DNA of 7,148 bases from Butyricicoccus sp. (GCA_031293105.1 JAUMSA010000343.1:1-7148); one strand, 5' to 3'; positions 1 to 7,148 are shown, numbered from the stretch's first letter. Numbers and translations are program-made. Notes: a model not told the origin generated them from the sequence alone.

Positions 1-7
1 CCGATAT

Positions 8-12
8 GGAGG
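8..12 (+). promoter_or_regulatory. Ribosome binding site that fixes the lexA start
   Basis: GGAGG lies 8 bases before the ATG at 21. An in-frame ATG at 6 overlaps this SD and has only five bases of window before it, so the ATG at 21 is the better start. The promoter and any LexA operator of this operon lie left of the window. Confidence 0.8.
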
Positions 13-20
13 ACATACCG

Positions 21-617
21 ATGAAAAAGATTTCCGAAAAACAACAACGAATTTTAGATTATATCAGTCAATACACCGCCCAGCAGGGCTATCCGCCTTC
101 AGTGCGCGAGATCTGTGCCGAAGTGGGGTTGTCGTCGCCCTCGACCGTGCATTCCCACCTGAAGCGCCTGCGCGAAATGGGCTACCTGGAAAAGGACGAC
201 CACAAAACACGTGCCCTATCGGTGCGCGGCGGTGCGGCTATGGTCGGCCGGGTGCCCATCTTGGGCAAGGTCACGGCCGGTATGCCCATTTTGGCCGTCG
301 AAGAAGTCGAAGGCTATGTGCCCTATGAGGGTGCGGGCAAATATGGAGAACATTTTGCGCTGCGCATCAGCGGCGAATCGATGATTGGCGCTGGTATTAT
401 GGACGGGGATTTGATTATCGTGCGCAAGGAAGCCACCGCACGCTCGGGCCAGATCGTCGTGGCACTCATCGAGGACGAAGCGACCTGTAAGCGCCTGCTG
501 TTGCAGGACGGCGAAGTCTGGCTCATGCCTGAAAACCCGGCCTATCCGCCCATTGACGGCAGCGAATGCTCGTTTTTGGGTGTTGTGGTGGCGGTTTATC
601 GGGAATATCACGTCTGA
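21..617 (+). CDS. lexA: LexA, SOS-response transcriptional repressor / self-cleaving serine peptidase
   Basis: LexA represses DNA-damage genes as a dimer and cleaves itself when RecA forms filaments on single-stranded DNA. The product is 198 residues, close to the usual 200-205. The N-terminal winged helix-turn-helix (about 1-68) contains YPPSVREI (24-31) and the recognition-helix region SSPSTVHSHL (38-47). A linker leads to the C-terminal S24 peptidase domain (about 75-198). The cleavage site is visible as VTAGMP, with Ala86-Gly87 the scissile bond. The catalytic dyad is Ser120 in GESMI and Lys157 in ATCKR, equivalent to Ser119/Lys156 of E. coli. All key residues are present, so it should be a functional self-cleaving repressor. 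Its stop codon shares one base with the recG start, implying cotranscription. If LexA represses its own promoter as in most bacteria, recG would fall under SOS control too. The autoregulatory operator is not in view. Confidence 0.97.
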   Translation: MKKISEKQQRILDYISQYTAQQGYPPSVREICAEVGLSSPSTVHSHLKRLREMGYLEKDDHKTRALSVRGGAAMVGRVPILGKVTAGMPILAVEEVEGYVPYEGAGKYGEHFALRISGESMIGAGIMDGDLIIVRKEATARSGQIVVALIEDEATCKRLLLQDGEVWLMPENPAYPPIDGSECSFLGVVVAVYREYHV

Positions 618-2662
618 TGTCGAACCTATCCGATAGTGTGCGCTTTGTGCGGGGATTTGGCCCGAAAAAGGCACAGCTTCTGGAGAAAATGCAGATTTTC
701 ACGCTAGAAGATGCGCTGCATTGCTATCCGCGCGATTATGAGGACCGCACGCGGCAAAAGTGCATCGCCGACCTCCGGGACGGCGACCGGGTGACCATCC
801 GGGCCATTGTCGGCACCGCGCCGGTGGTGCGCCACATCCGAAAAGGCATGGATCTGACCAAGCTGACCATCTTTGACGGTTCGGGCACGCTGGGAGTGAC
901 CTATTTTAACAACAAATATGTTGTGGCCCAGCTGCGCGAAGGGGAGGAATACCTGTTTTTCGGCCGGGTGCAGGGCGAGGGACGGCAGCGCATGTTGCTG
1001 TCGCCTGTGCATGAAAAATGCCAGACCGGGTTGGAAACCGGGCGCATTGTGCCGGTGTACCCGCTGACGAGCGGGCTTGGACAGAAGGATATGCAGCGGC
1101 TGACCGATGCGGCTTTGGCGTGCGAGTTACATGCTATGCCCGACCCCATTCCGCCCGAATTGCGGGCACAATATGACCTGCCTGACCTGGCAGCTGCGGT
1201 GCGATATATCCATCGGCCGCACGATCTGGAAGAGGTGCAGTCAGCCCGGCGACGGATGATTTTCGAAGAACTTTTTCTGCTTTGCTGCGGCTTGCAACGC
1301 CTCAAAGAGCGGCGGCGGGAAGAAGCGGGACTGCTGTTTGCAAACACCGACCTGACCGCATTTTGGCGTGCTCTAGGCTTTCCACCCACTGGGGCACAGC
1401 GGCGCGCCGTGGACGATTTGGTGCGGGACGTCGCTTCGGGCAAACCGATGAACCGGCTGGTGCAGGGTGATGTCGGGTCGGGTAAAACGGTTGTGGCCGC
1501 CGCGCTGTGCGCCCTGGCGGCCCAGAATGGCTATCAGGCCGCCGTTATGGCACCGACCGAAATCCTGGCGACGCAGCACGATGCATCTTTACGCGAATTG
1601 TTCGGCAAGCTTGGCGTCACCGTCGAACTGCTGACCGGCTCCATGGGGGCCAAAGCCAAGCGGGAAGCCTTGGCACGCATTGCGTCTGGACAGGCGCAAG
1701 TGGTCGTTGGGACGCATGCGCTCATTCAAAAAGGCGTAGAATTTGCCAAGCTGGGCGCAGTCGTGGCCGATGAGCAGCACCGCTTCGGCGTCGCGCAGCG
1801 CGCCAGCCTGCGCAGCAAGGGACAGATGCCGCATACGCTGGTCATGTCGGCAACACCCATCCCGCGTACACTGGCGCTGATTCTGTATGGCGATTTGGAC
1901 GTGTCGGTCATCGATGAGCTGCCGCCCGGCCGTACGCCAGTCGCAACCTATGCGGTCGGGGAACGCATGCGCCGCCGCATCGAAGCTTTTATGGAAAAAC
2001 AGATCGCCGCAGGCGGGCAGGTGTATGTCGTTTGCCCGCTCGTGGAAGAAGGTGAGGGCGAGGTGCGGCTCAAAAGCGCCGAGGAACATGCGCTCACCTT
2101 GCAGCGCGCGCTGCCCGGACGACGTATCGGTGTGCTGCATGGCCGCATGAAACCGGCCGAGAAGGATGCGGTGATGACCGCCTTTGCGGGCGGTCTGCTT
2201 GATGTGCTGGTTGCCACGACGGTCATCGAAGTCGGGGTCAATGTCCCCAATGCCAACCTCATGGTCGTGGAGGATGCCGACCGGTTTGGGCTGTCTCAGC
2301 TGCACCAGCTGCGCGGCCGGGTCGGTCGCGGACGAAGGGAATCGTTCTGCATCTTCTTCGGTGCGGACAAGGGACAAAACGCGCGCGAACGGCTGCGTAT
2401 TTTGGCGGATACGAACGACGGGTTTGAGATCGCGCGCGCCGATCTGGCGCAGCGCGGGCCGGGCGACTTTTTTGGCAAGCGGCAGCATGGCCTGCCGGGC
2501 ATCAAGATGGCCGATTTAGCGTCCGATATGCAGCTGATGCAGCAGGCACGCGAGGAAGCCGAGCGGCTGCTGGAAGCGGACCCGCACCTCGTGCGCTATC
2601 CGGCGCTGCGAGAACGGGTGGAGCGTATGTTCCGCCCGGATAACGGCGAGATCTTTAATTAG
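617..2662 (+). CDS. recG: RecG, ATP-dependent branched-DNA helicase
   Basis: RecG is a superfamily 2 double-stranded-DNA translocase that regresses stalled replication forks and migrates Holliday junctions and D-/R-loops. The 681-residue length matches the family (B. subtilis about 682). In order: an N-terminal part with the OB-fold wedge domain (about 50-150), which splits the fork; Walker A GDVGSGKT (284-291); APTEILA (312-318); Walker B DEQH (385-388); motif III SATPIPRT (411-418); motif V around TTVIEVGVNVPNA (534-546); motif VI QLRGRVGRG (564-572); and the C-terminal TRG region with RGPGDFFGKRQHG (613-625), which couples ATP hydrolysis to movement. No motif is damaged. The ATG at 617 overlaps the lexA stop (TGATG), has no convincing SD, and so probably depends on translational coupling. 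An upstream in-frame TTG at 566 lies inside lexA and would add 17 unrelated residues; I reject it. A hairpin follows the gene after 8 bases. Confidence 0.97.
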   Translation: MSNLSDSVRFVRGFGPKKAQLLEKMQIFTLEDALHCYPRDYEDRTRQKCIADLRDGDRVTIRAIVGTAPVVRHIRKGMDLTKLTIFDGSGTLGVTYFNNKYVVAQLREGEEYLFFGRVQGEGRQRMLLSPVHEKCQTGLETGRIVPVYPLTSGLGQKDMQRLTDAALACELHAMPDPIPPELRAQYDLPDLAAAVRYIHRPHDLEEVQSARRRMIFEELFLLCCGLQRLKERRREEAGLLFANTDLTAFWRALGFPPTGAQRRAVDDLVRDVASGKPMNRLVQGDVGSGKTVVAAALCALAAQNGYQAAVMAPTEILATQHDASLRELFGKLGVTVELLTGSMGAKAKREALARIASGQAQVVVGTHALIQKGVEFAKLGAVVADEQHRFGVAQRASLRSKGQMPHTLVMSATPIPRTLALILYGDLDVSVIDELPPGRTPVATYAVGERMRRRIEAFMEKQIAAGGQVYVVCPLVEEGEGEVRLKSAEEHALTLQRALPGRRIGVLHGRMKPAEKDAVMTAFAGGLLDVLVATTVIEVGVNVPNANLMVVEDADRFGLSQLHQLRGRVGRGRRESFCIFFGADKGQNARERLRILADTNDGFEIARADLAQRGPGDFFGKRQHGLPGIKMADLASDMQLMQQAREEAERLLEADPHLVRYPALRERVERMFRPDNGEIFN

Positions 2663-2670
2663 AAGCGGGG

Positions 2671-2703
2671 AGGCCCGGCGCACTGCCGGGCCTTGCTGCT
2701 GTT
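2671..2703 (+). terminator. Probable terminator hairpin after recG
   Basis: A perfect 9-bp stem pairs 2671-2679 (AGGCCCGGC) with 2685-2693 (GCCGGGCCT) around a 5-base loop. The T-tract is poor (TGCTGCTGTTT), so termination may be partial and some lexA-recG transcription could reach ruvC. The stem is very GC-rich and stable. Confidence 0.65.
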
Positions 2704-2721
2704 TGCAAGATGGCGTAAAAT
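2693..2721 (+). promoter_or_regulatory. Candidate sigma-A promoter for the leader ORF and ruvCAB
   Basis: TTGCTG (2693-2698), a 17-base spacer and TAAAAT (2716-2721) form a plausible vegetative promoter just past the recG hairpin. Transcription would begin near 2728, about 27 bases before the leader ORF start at 2755. The -35 matches consensus only moderately. This is read by eye. Confidence 0.4.
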
Positions 2722-2729
2722 GCGTTTTT

Positions 2730-2764
2730 TTGACATTGTAAAGAGGAGAAATCTATGCTAAAAT
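2730..2764 (+). promoter_or_regulatory. Candidate extended -10 promoter close to ruvC
   Basis: TTGACATTGTAA (2730-2741) offers two -35 hexamers. TTGTAA (2736-2741) is 17 bases from TAAAAT (2759-2764), which is preceded by the extended -10 element TG+C at 2756-2758. The perfect TTGACA (2730-2735) is 18 bases from TATGCT (2754-2759). With the first pairing, transcription would start near 2771, giving ruvC a leader of about 28 bases and leaving out the start of the small ORF at 2755. No LexA-type box (CGAAC-N4-GTTCG) is visible here. Confidence 0.5.
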
Positions 2765-2802
2765 ATGAGAAGCTCATGGTGGGAAGGACGGAATTTTTGT
2801 GA
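2755..2802 (+). CDS. Putative 15-residue leader peptide ORF coupled to ruvC
   Basis: I do not recognise this peptide (MLKYEKLMVGRTEFL) and assign it no function of its own. It starts with ATG 6 bases after a strong purine-rich SD, AAGAGGAG (2741-2748). Its TGA stop (2800-2802) overlaps the ruvC GTG start (2799-2801) as GTGA, a typical arrangement for translational coupling. It is in a different frame from ruvC. The ruvC gene itself has a weaker, distant SD and a GTG start, so a ribosome delivered by this ORF could raise RuvC synthesis. The caveat is that the same bases also look like a -10 region; if transcription starts near 2771 this ORF is not made. Fifteen codons is too short for coding statistics. 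Confidence 0.4.
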   Translation: MLKYEKLMVGRTEFL

Positions 2803-3287
2803 TTATTCTGGGACTTGACCCCGGCTATGGTACAACCGGTTATGGGCTGGTCAAATACGAAGGCAACCGGTTTACCCCCATCCAGTACGGCGCGATCACG
2901 ACGCCGGCCGGGCAACCGCTGTACCACCGTCTGTGCGAAATCTATGAAGACGTAGGCACGTTGGTCGATACCTTCCACCCCGAAGCGGTCGCGGTGGAAG
3001 AACTGTTTTTCAATACGAACATCACGACCGGTATCCAGGTTGCGCATGCGCGCGGGGTCATCCTGCTGGCGCTGGCGCAAAAGGGCCTGCATCCGGTTTC
3101 CTATACGCCGTCCCAGGTCAAGCAATCGGTCGTGGGATACGGCAAAGCCGAAAAACGGCAGGTGATGGAGATGACAAAATCCATGCTGGGGCTTTCCAAA
3201 ATCCCTCGGCCGGACGATGCCGCCGATGCGCTGGCCATCGCGATTTGTCACGGACACGCCAGCCGCTCAAAACTGTGGGAGAAATAA
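2799..3287 (+). CDS. ruvC: RuvC, Holliday junction resolvase (endodeoxyribonuclease)
   Basis: RuvC is a dimeric, magnesium-dependent nuclease that cuts Holliday junctions symmetrically to finish recombination. The product is 162 residues, against about 173 in E. coli, with an RNase H-like fold. The N-terminal strand IILGLDPGYGTTGYG carries catalytic Asp7. AVEELFF (65-71) carries Glu67, and the C-terminal PDDAADALAIAICH (138-151) carries Asp140 and Asp143, completing the four-acid site (D7, E66, D138, D141 in E. coli). The start is GTG at 2799: it places Asp7 exactly as in the family, and GGAAGGA (2782-2788) is an SD at a somewhat long 10-base spacing. The GTG overlaps the stop of a small upstream ORF. 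Three bases separate its stop from ruvA, so the ruvC-A-B genes form one unit. RuvC itself supports a non-Bacilli Firmicute, because Bacilli generally use RecU. Confidence 0.96.
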   Translation: MIILGLDPGYGTTGYGLVKYEGNRFTPIQYGAITTPAGQPLYHRLCEIYEDVGTLVDTFHPEAVAVEELFFNTNITTGIQVAHARGVILLALAQKGLHPVSYTPSQVKQSVVGYGKAEKRQVMEMTKSMLGLSKIPRPDDAADALAIAICHGHASRSKLWEK

Positions 3288-3290
3288 AGC

Positions 3291-3902
3291 ATGTTTTATT
3301 ATGTAGAAGGCCGCGTTGCCCTGCTCGAGCAGGGGCTCGCGGTGATCGACTGCGGCGGGGTGGGCTATGCTTGCCATACGTCGCAAAATACGGTCGGTAA
3401 GCTCAAGGTTGGGGAGACCGCACGGCTGTATACCTATCTCTATGTCCGCGAGGATATTTTTGAACTGTTTGGCTTTGGCGACGCCGAAGAACTGAACTGT
3501 TTTAAAATGCTCATCAGCGTATCGGGCGTCGGCCCCAAGGCGGCCCTGGCGATTTTGTCCATTGCCACCCCCAGCCAGCTTGCGCTGGCCATCATCACTG
3601 AGGATTCCAAAATCCTCACTCAGGCGCCCGGCATCGGCAAAAAGATTGCCCAGCGCATCGTGCTCGAACTGCGCGATAAGATGAGCAAGGGACAGCTCGA
3701 AGGCGCGGCGGGCAAGGCGGCGGAGGCCATCGCCGTTCCGCAGAAGGGGACGGTCAACCATACGCAGGAGGCCGTAGCCGCGCTGATGGTGCTTGGATAC
3801 AGCCAGGCCGAAGCCTTTTTGGCCATGGAAGGGCTGAACACGGCCGAGATGGAGGCCGAGGACATCATCCGGCAATGTCTGAAGAAACTTGCAACCCAGT
3901 AA
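3291..3902 (+). CDS. ruvA: RuvA, Holliday junction-binding subunit of the RuvAB branch migration complex
   Basis: RuvA tetramers clamp the four-way junction and load RuvB hexamers. The 203-residue length is normal. The N-terminal OB-fold domain (about 1-63) holds the acidic pin as Glu54-Asp55 in YVREDIFELFGF. Domain II carries two helix-hairpin-helix motifs, VSGVGPK (77-83) and APGIGKK (112-118), which bind the DNA backbone. A low-complexity Ala/Gly/Lys linker (about 131-156) leads to domain III (about 157-203, QEAVAALMVLGYS), which contacts RuvB. The ATG at 3291 follows GGAG (3278-3281) at 9 bases, and the SD lies within the ruvC end. The stop overlaps the AAGGA SD of ruvB, so the two subunits are likely made together. 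Confidence 0.97.
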   Translation: MFYYVEGRVALLEQGLAVIDCGGVGYACHTSQNTVGKLKVGETARLYTYLYVREDIFELFGFGDAEELNCFKMLISVSGVGPKAALAILSIATPSQLALAIITEDSKILTQAPGIGKKIAQRIVLELRDKMSKGQLEGAAGKAAEAIAVPQKGTVNHTQEAVAALMVLGYSQAEAFLAMEGLNTAEMEAEDIIRQCLKKLATQ

Positions 3903-3914
3903 GGATGTGACACA

Positions 3915-4955
3915 TTGAGCATCGAATTTTCGGGCGGTATGGCCGACGACGAACGCATCGTTTCCAGCCGCCAGATGAAGGACGACGAGGCGGAAAATTC
4001 CCTGCGCCCGAAGTCCATGGACGAATACATCGGGCAGACCAAGGCCAAGGAAAATCTGTCGGTGTTCATCGAAGCGGCGCGCCAGCGCGGCGAACCGCTC
4101 GACCATACGCTGCTGTATGGCCCGCCCGGCCTTGGCAAGACGACCTTGGCCGGTATCATCGCCAATGAGATGGGCGTGAACATCCGCGTAACTTCGGGCC
4201 CTGCGATCGAAAAAGCGGGAGATTTGGCCGCTCTATTGACAAACTTAAGCGAAAATGATATTTTATTCATCGATGAAATTCATCGGCTGAACCGCAGCGT
4301 GGAGGAGATTTTATATCCCGCCATGGAGGATTATGCGCTGGACATCATCATCGGCAAAGGGCCGAGTGCGCGCTCCATCCGGCTGGATTTACCCCGGTTC
4401 ACCCTCATCGGCGCGACGACGCGCGCCGGACAAATGACCTCCCCCTTGCGCGACCGGTTTGGTGTGATGCTGCGGCTGGAACTGTACAGCCCCGAAGAAC
4501 TGGAACAGATCGTCACCCGCTCGGCGGGGATTTTGGGCGTACATAGTCGCTATGACGGTGCTCTGGAGATCGCCCGCCGCTCGCGCGGCACGCCGCGTAT
4601 CGCCAACCGCCTTTTGCGGCGCGTGCGCGACTTTGCCCAGGTCAAGGGCGATGGCGTCATCACCCGGGAAACGGCGGATATGGCGCTCAAAGCGCTGGAA
4701 ATTGACGAATTGGGGCTGGACAATATCGACCGCCGTATGCTTCGCAGTATTATCTTAAACTACAACGGTGGCCCGGTGGGCCTGGAAACCCTTGCCGCAA
4801 CCATCGGCGAGGAAGCGATTACCCTGGAAGACGTATATGAACCCTATCTCATGCAGATCGGTTTCTTGAACCGCACGCCGCGAGGACGCTGCGTGACCCT
4901 GCGTGCGTATGAACATCTCAAAATGGAGCCGGCGGATGGTCAGCAACATTTCTGA
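3915..4955 (+). CDS. ruvB: RuvB, AAA+ motor ATPase of the RuvAB branch migration complex
   Basis: RuvB forms hexameric rings that pump duplex DNA through the RuvA-bound junction. The product is 346 residues, within family range. The AAA+ core shows Walker A GPPGLGKT (69-76), Walker B ILFIDEIHR (116-124), the beta-hairpin region that touches RuvA (about 141-160), sensor I GATTR (166-170), the arginine-finger motif SPLRDRFG (176-183) and sensor II GTPRIANRL (225-233). The C-terminal winged helix (about 262-335) ends in GFLNRTPRGR. The start is TTG at 3915, preceded by AAGGA (3901-3905) at 9 bases; the next in-frame ATG, at 3939, has no good SD. An AT-rich patch with TTA/AAT/ATT codons near 4230-4270 departs from the local composition and resembles a promoter. 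No terminator follows before glmM. Confidence 0.97.
   Translation: MSIEFSGGMADDERIVSSRQMKDDEAENSLRPKSMDEYIGQTKAKENLSVFIEAARQRGEPLDHTLLYGPPGLGKTTLAGIIANEMGVNIRVTSGPAIEKAGDLAALLTNLSENDILFIDEIHRLNRSVEEILYPAMEDYALDIIIGKGPSARSIRLDLPRFTLIGATTRAGQMTSPLRDRFGVMLRLELYSPEELEQIVTRSAGILGVHSRYDGALEIARRSRGTPRIANRLLRRVRDFAQVKGDGVITRETADMALKALEIDELGLDNIDRRMLRSIILNYNGGPVGLETLAATIGEEAITLEDVYEPYLMQIGFLNRTPRGRCVTLRAYEHLKMEPADGQQHF
4236..4264 (+). promoter_or_regulatory. Promoter-like sequence inside ruvB
   Basis: A perfect -35, TTGACA (4236-4241), a 17-base spacer, an extended -10 TG (4256-4257) and TATTTT (4259-4264) lie in an AT-rich patch of an otherwise GC-rich gene. TATTTT matches TATAAT at four positions, including the three most conserved. 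If active, transcripts would begin near 4271 and first reach a complete gene at glmM, 718 bases on. The sequence also encodes conserved RuvB residues just before Walker B, so chance is possible. Confidence 0.3.
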
Positions 4956-4988
4956 GTCAACAAAAATGAATAAGGTCAGGTGTTAATT

Positions 4989-6338
<1,350 letters not shown>

Positions 6339-6348
6339 TGTAGGTTGC

Positions 6349-6399
6349 ATAGGCAGAGCTGCCAGAAATGTGCAGTTCTGCCTATTCGTCTTTTTGTTT
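6349..6399 (+). terminator. Stable hairpin with interrupted T-tract after glmM
   Basis: A 14-bp stem pairs 6349-6362 with 6372-6385 (core AGGCAGAGCTGC with GCAGTTCTGCCT, one G-U pair) around a 9-base loop. The trailing TCGTCTTTTTGTTT has its T-run five bases from the stem, so it is a weak or partial terminator for glmM. If the promoter at 6310-6339 is used, the same hairpin would sit at the extreme 5' end of the glmS leader and could protect it from degradation. Confidence 0.6.
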
Positions 6400-6426
6400 G
6401 ATAGGAGGTGGGAAAACCGAAACAAC

Positions 6427-6577
6427 TGCATACGAAGCGCCAGGACTGCGTCACCGCCCGTGCCGCAGTTGACGAGGTAAGGATTGATCGAAAGATTCGG
6501 CGGATGATCCTTCGGCCAAGAGTGGGTTGGTCGTCAGTGGCTTCTCAAAAAGCGGGAGCGATCCCGTAACAAGGAAG
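6427..6577 (+). ncRNA. glmS ribozyme/riboswitch (glucosamine-6-phosphate-activated self-cleaving RNA)
   Basis: This RNA uses glucosamine-6-phosphate as a cofactor to cut the glmS mRNA leader, after which the downstream piece is degraded (by RNase J1 in B. subtilis). Conserved blocks appear in the known order: AGCGCC (6436-6441), with cleavage expected between A6436 and G6437; GACGAGG (6471-6477); ATCGA (6487-6491); TTCGGCGGATGA (6496-6507); and AACAAGG (6568-6574). Supporting helices: 6444-6450 with 6464-6470, capped by CAC/GTG; 6479-6484 (AAGGAT) with 6507-6512 (ATCCTT); 6513-6519 with 6527-6533; and 6553-6557 (CGGGA) with 6562-6566 (TCCCG), closed by a GCGA tetraloop. CGCC (6438-6441) can pair with GGCG (6499-6502), as in the P2.2 core helix. 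It directly precedes glmS, the gene this class controls. The outer ends are approximate. Confidence 0.96.
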
Positions 6578-6637
6578 TTCGCATAACGCACTATTTTTAT
6601 ACCCTTTTTTAGAAATTTACCGTGTTTTTATATTCTT
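6578..6637 (+). other. T-rich linker between the ribozyme and the glmS start
   Basis: This 60-base stretch is AT-rich with runs of T (TATTTTTATA, CCCTTTTTTAG, GTTTTTATATTC). I see no stable hairpin before the T-runs, so it does not look like a terminator. TATATT (6629-6634) lacks a credible -35. It is probably an unstructured spacer that keeps the ribosome binding site open. Confidence 0.5.
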
Positions 6638-6643
6638 AGGAGG
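6638..6643 (+). promoter_or_regulatory. Consensus ribosome binding site of glmS
   Basis: AGGAGG lies 9 bases before the ATG at 6653 and fixes the start. It lies on the 3' side of the ribozyme, so cleavage leaves it on the glmS fragment; control is by mRNA decay and not by hiding the site. Confidence 0.85.
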
Positions 6644-6652
6644 ACTCAAACT

Positions 6653-7148
6653 ATGTGTGGAATCGTTGGTTTTACCGGTCGGGACAATGCGCTGCCGATC
6701 CTGTTGAAAGGTCTGTACAGCTTGGAATACCGCGGCTATGACTCAGCGGGTATCGCGGCCTTTACCGAAAAGGGCTTGGAAGTCATCAAGGCGCGCGGAC
6801 GCATTTCCAACCTGGAAGAGCGCATTCGGGAAAGCGGCGGCCTGTGTTCCTGCTGCGGCATTGGCCACACGCGTTGGGCGACCCATGGCGAACCGTCTGA
6901 CCGGAATTCCCACCCGCATTTGGGTGGCAAGGACGGCAAGAGCGGCAAGATTGCCGTGGTGCATAACGGCATCATCGAAAACTATCTGGAGCTGCGGGAA
7001 CGTCTGGAAGCGCACGGCTATGTGTTCCAGTCGGATACCGACACCGAAACGGTTGCCCATCTGGTGGACTATCTGCACACGGGCAAAAAAGAGGATTTGG
7101 GCATGACCGTGCTCAAGGCGGTCAGCATGCTGCGTGGCTCGTATGCAC
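6653..7148 (+). CDS. glmS: GlmS, glutamine-fructose-6-phosphate aminotransferase (N-terminal part, cut by window edge)
   Basis: GlmS makes glucosamine-6-phosphate from fructose-6-phosphate and glutamine, the first committed step to UDP-GlcNAc. Only 165 codons of a protein that is usually about 600 residues are present; the gene runs off the right edge. What is visible is the class II (Ntn) glutaminase domain: MCGIVGF with the nucleophile Cys2 (Cys1 after Met removal), YRGYDSAGIA (26-35), GHTRWATHGEPSDRNSHPH (71-89), VVHNGIIENY (102-111) and SDTDTE (127-132). The sugar isomerase domains lie outside. The start is supported by a consensus SD and by the need for Cys directly after Met. Two small departures are a Cys-x-Cys-Cys run at 65-68 and a Gly/Lys-rich loop LGGKDGKSG (90-98), which seems slightly longer than usual. 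It is controlled by the upstream ribozyme and works with glmM just before it. Confidence 0.97.
   Translation, partial: MCGIVGFTGRDNALPILLKGLYSLEYRGYDSAGIAAFTEKGLEVIKARGRISNLEERIRESGGLCSCCGIGHTRWATHGEPSDRNSHPHLGGKDGKSGKIAVVHNGIIENYLELRERLEAHGYVFQSDTDTETVAHLVDYLHTGKKEDLGMTVLKAVSMLRGSYA

Noticed and set aside
6..20. Upstream ATG for lexA (adds MEDIP)
   Set aside because: It overlaps the GGAGG that serves the ATG at 21; the product from 21 has normal LexA numbering (Ser120, Lys157).
566..616. In-frame TTG extension of recG into lexA
   Set aside because: It adds 17 residues with no RecG similarity; the ATG at 617 gives the family length and a TGATG coupling junction.
2722..2731. Run of seven T after TGCG as a second terminator
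   Set aside because: Only a weak 4-bp stem can be drawn upstream of it.
4966..4986. Six-codon ATG ORF (MNKVRC) between ruvB and glmM
   Set aside because: No SD at proper spacing, and too short to support from one sequence; it may be incidental to the glmM leader.
6408..6569. 53-codon open frame from GTG at 6408 across the whole ribozyme
   Set aside because: The GTG lies within the SD-like sequence, leaving no spacing for initiation, and the region's conservation is explained by the ribozyme.

Overview
The window carries six recognisable protein genes, all on the + strand, plus one cis-acting ribozyme. It reads as a chromosomal housekeeping segment of a fairly GC-rich Gram-positive bacterium, most likely a clostridial Firmicute (Oscillospiraceae/Butyricicoccus-like, by inference). 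The reasons are a Gram-positive-type LexA, a glmS ribozyme, strong AGGAGG-type Shine-Dalgarno (SD) sequences, non-ATG starts at three genes, and a RuvC resolvase, which Bacilli generally replace with RecU. I see no mobile element, CRISPR array, tRNA or rRNA.

Layout. (1) 21-2662: lexA and recG share one base (TGATG), so they are almost certainly one transcript; a GC-rich hairpin follows recG. (2) 2663-2798: a short control region with terminator hairpin, two promoter-like arrangements and a 15-codon leader ORF with a strong SD, whose stop overlaps the ruvC GTG start. (3) 2799-4955: ruvC, ruvA and ruvB, tightly packed. (4) 4989-6338: glmM, 33 bases after ruvB with no terminator between, so probably in the ruvCAB transcript. 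(5) 6339-6652: a 314-base gap holding a hairpin with interrupted T-tract, a perfect TATAAT overlapping the glmM stop, a complete glmS ribozyme, a T-rich linker and a consensus SD. (6) 6653 to the edge: the start of glmS, the glutaminase domain only.

Function. The left part handles DNA damage control (LexA) and branched-DNA processing: RecG remodels forks, RuvAB migrates Holliday junctions and RuvC cuts them. The right part makes the amino-sugar precursor of the cell wall: GlmS forms glucosamine-6-phosphate, GlmM converts it to glucosamine-1-phosphate, and the ribozyme senses glucosamine-6-phosphate and shuts off glmS. The link between the two groups by the ruvB-glmM junction is the main oddity of gene order.

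I did not find a new protein system. The less ordinary signals are regulatory: the leader ORF before ruvC, the promoter-plus-hairpin at the end of glmM, a promoter-like AT-rich island inside ruvB, and an orphan SD just before the ribozyme cleavage site. All are read by eye and none has been tested by computation or experiment.
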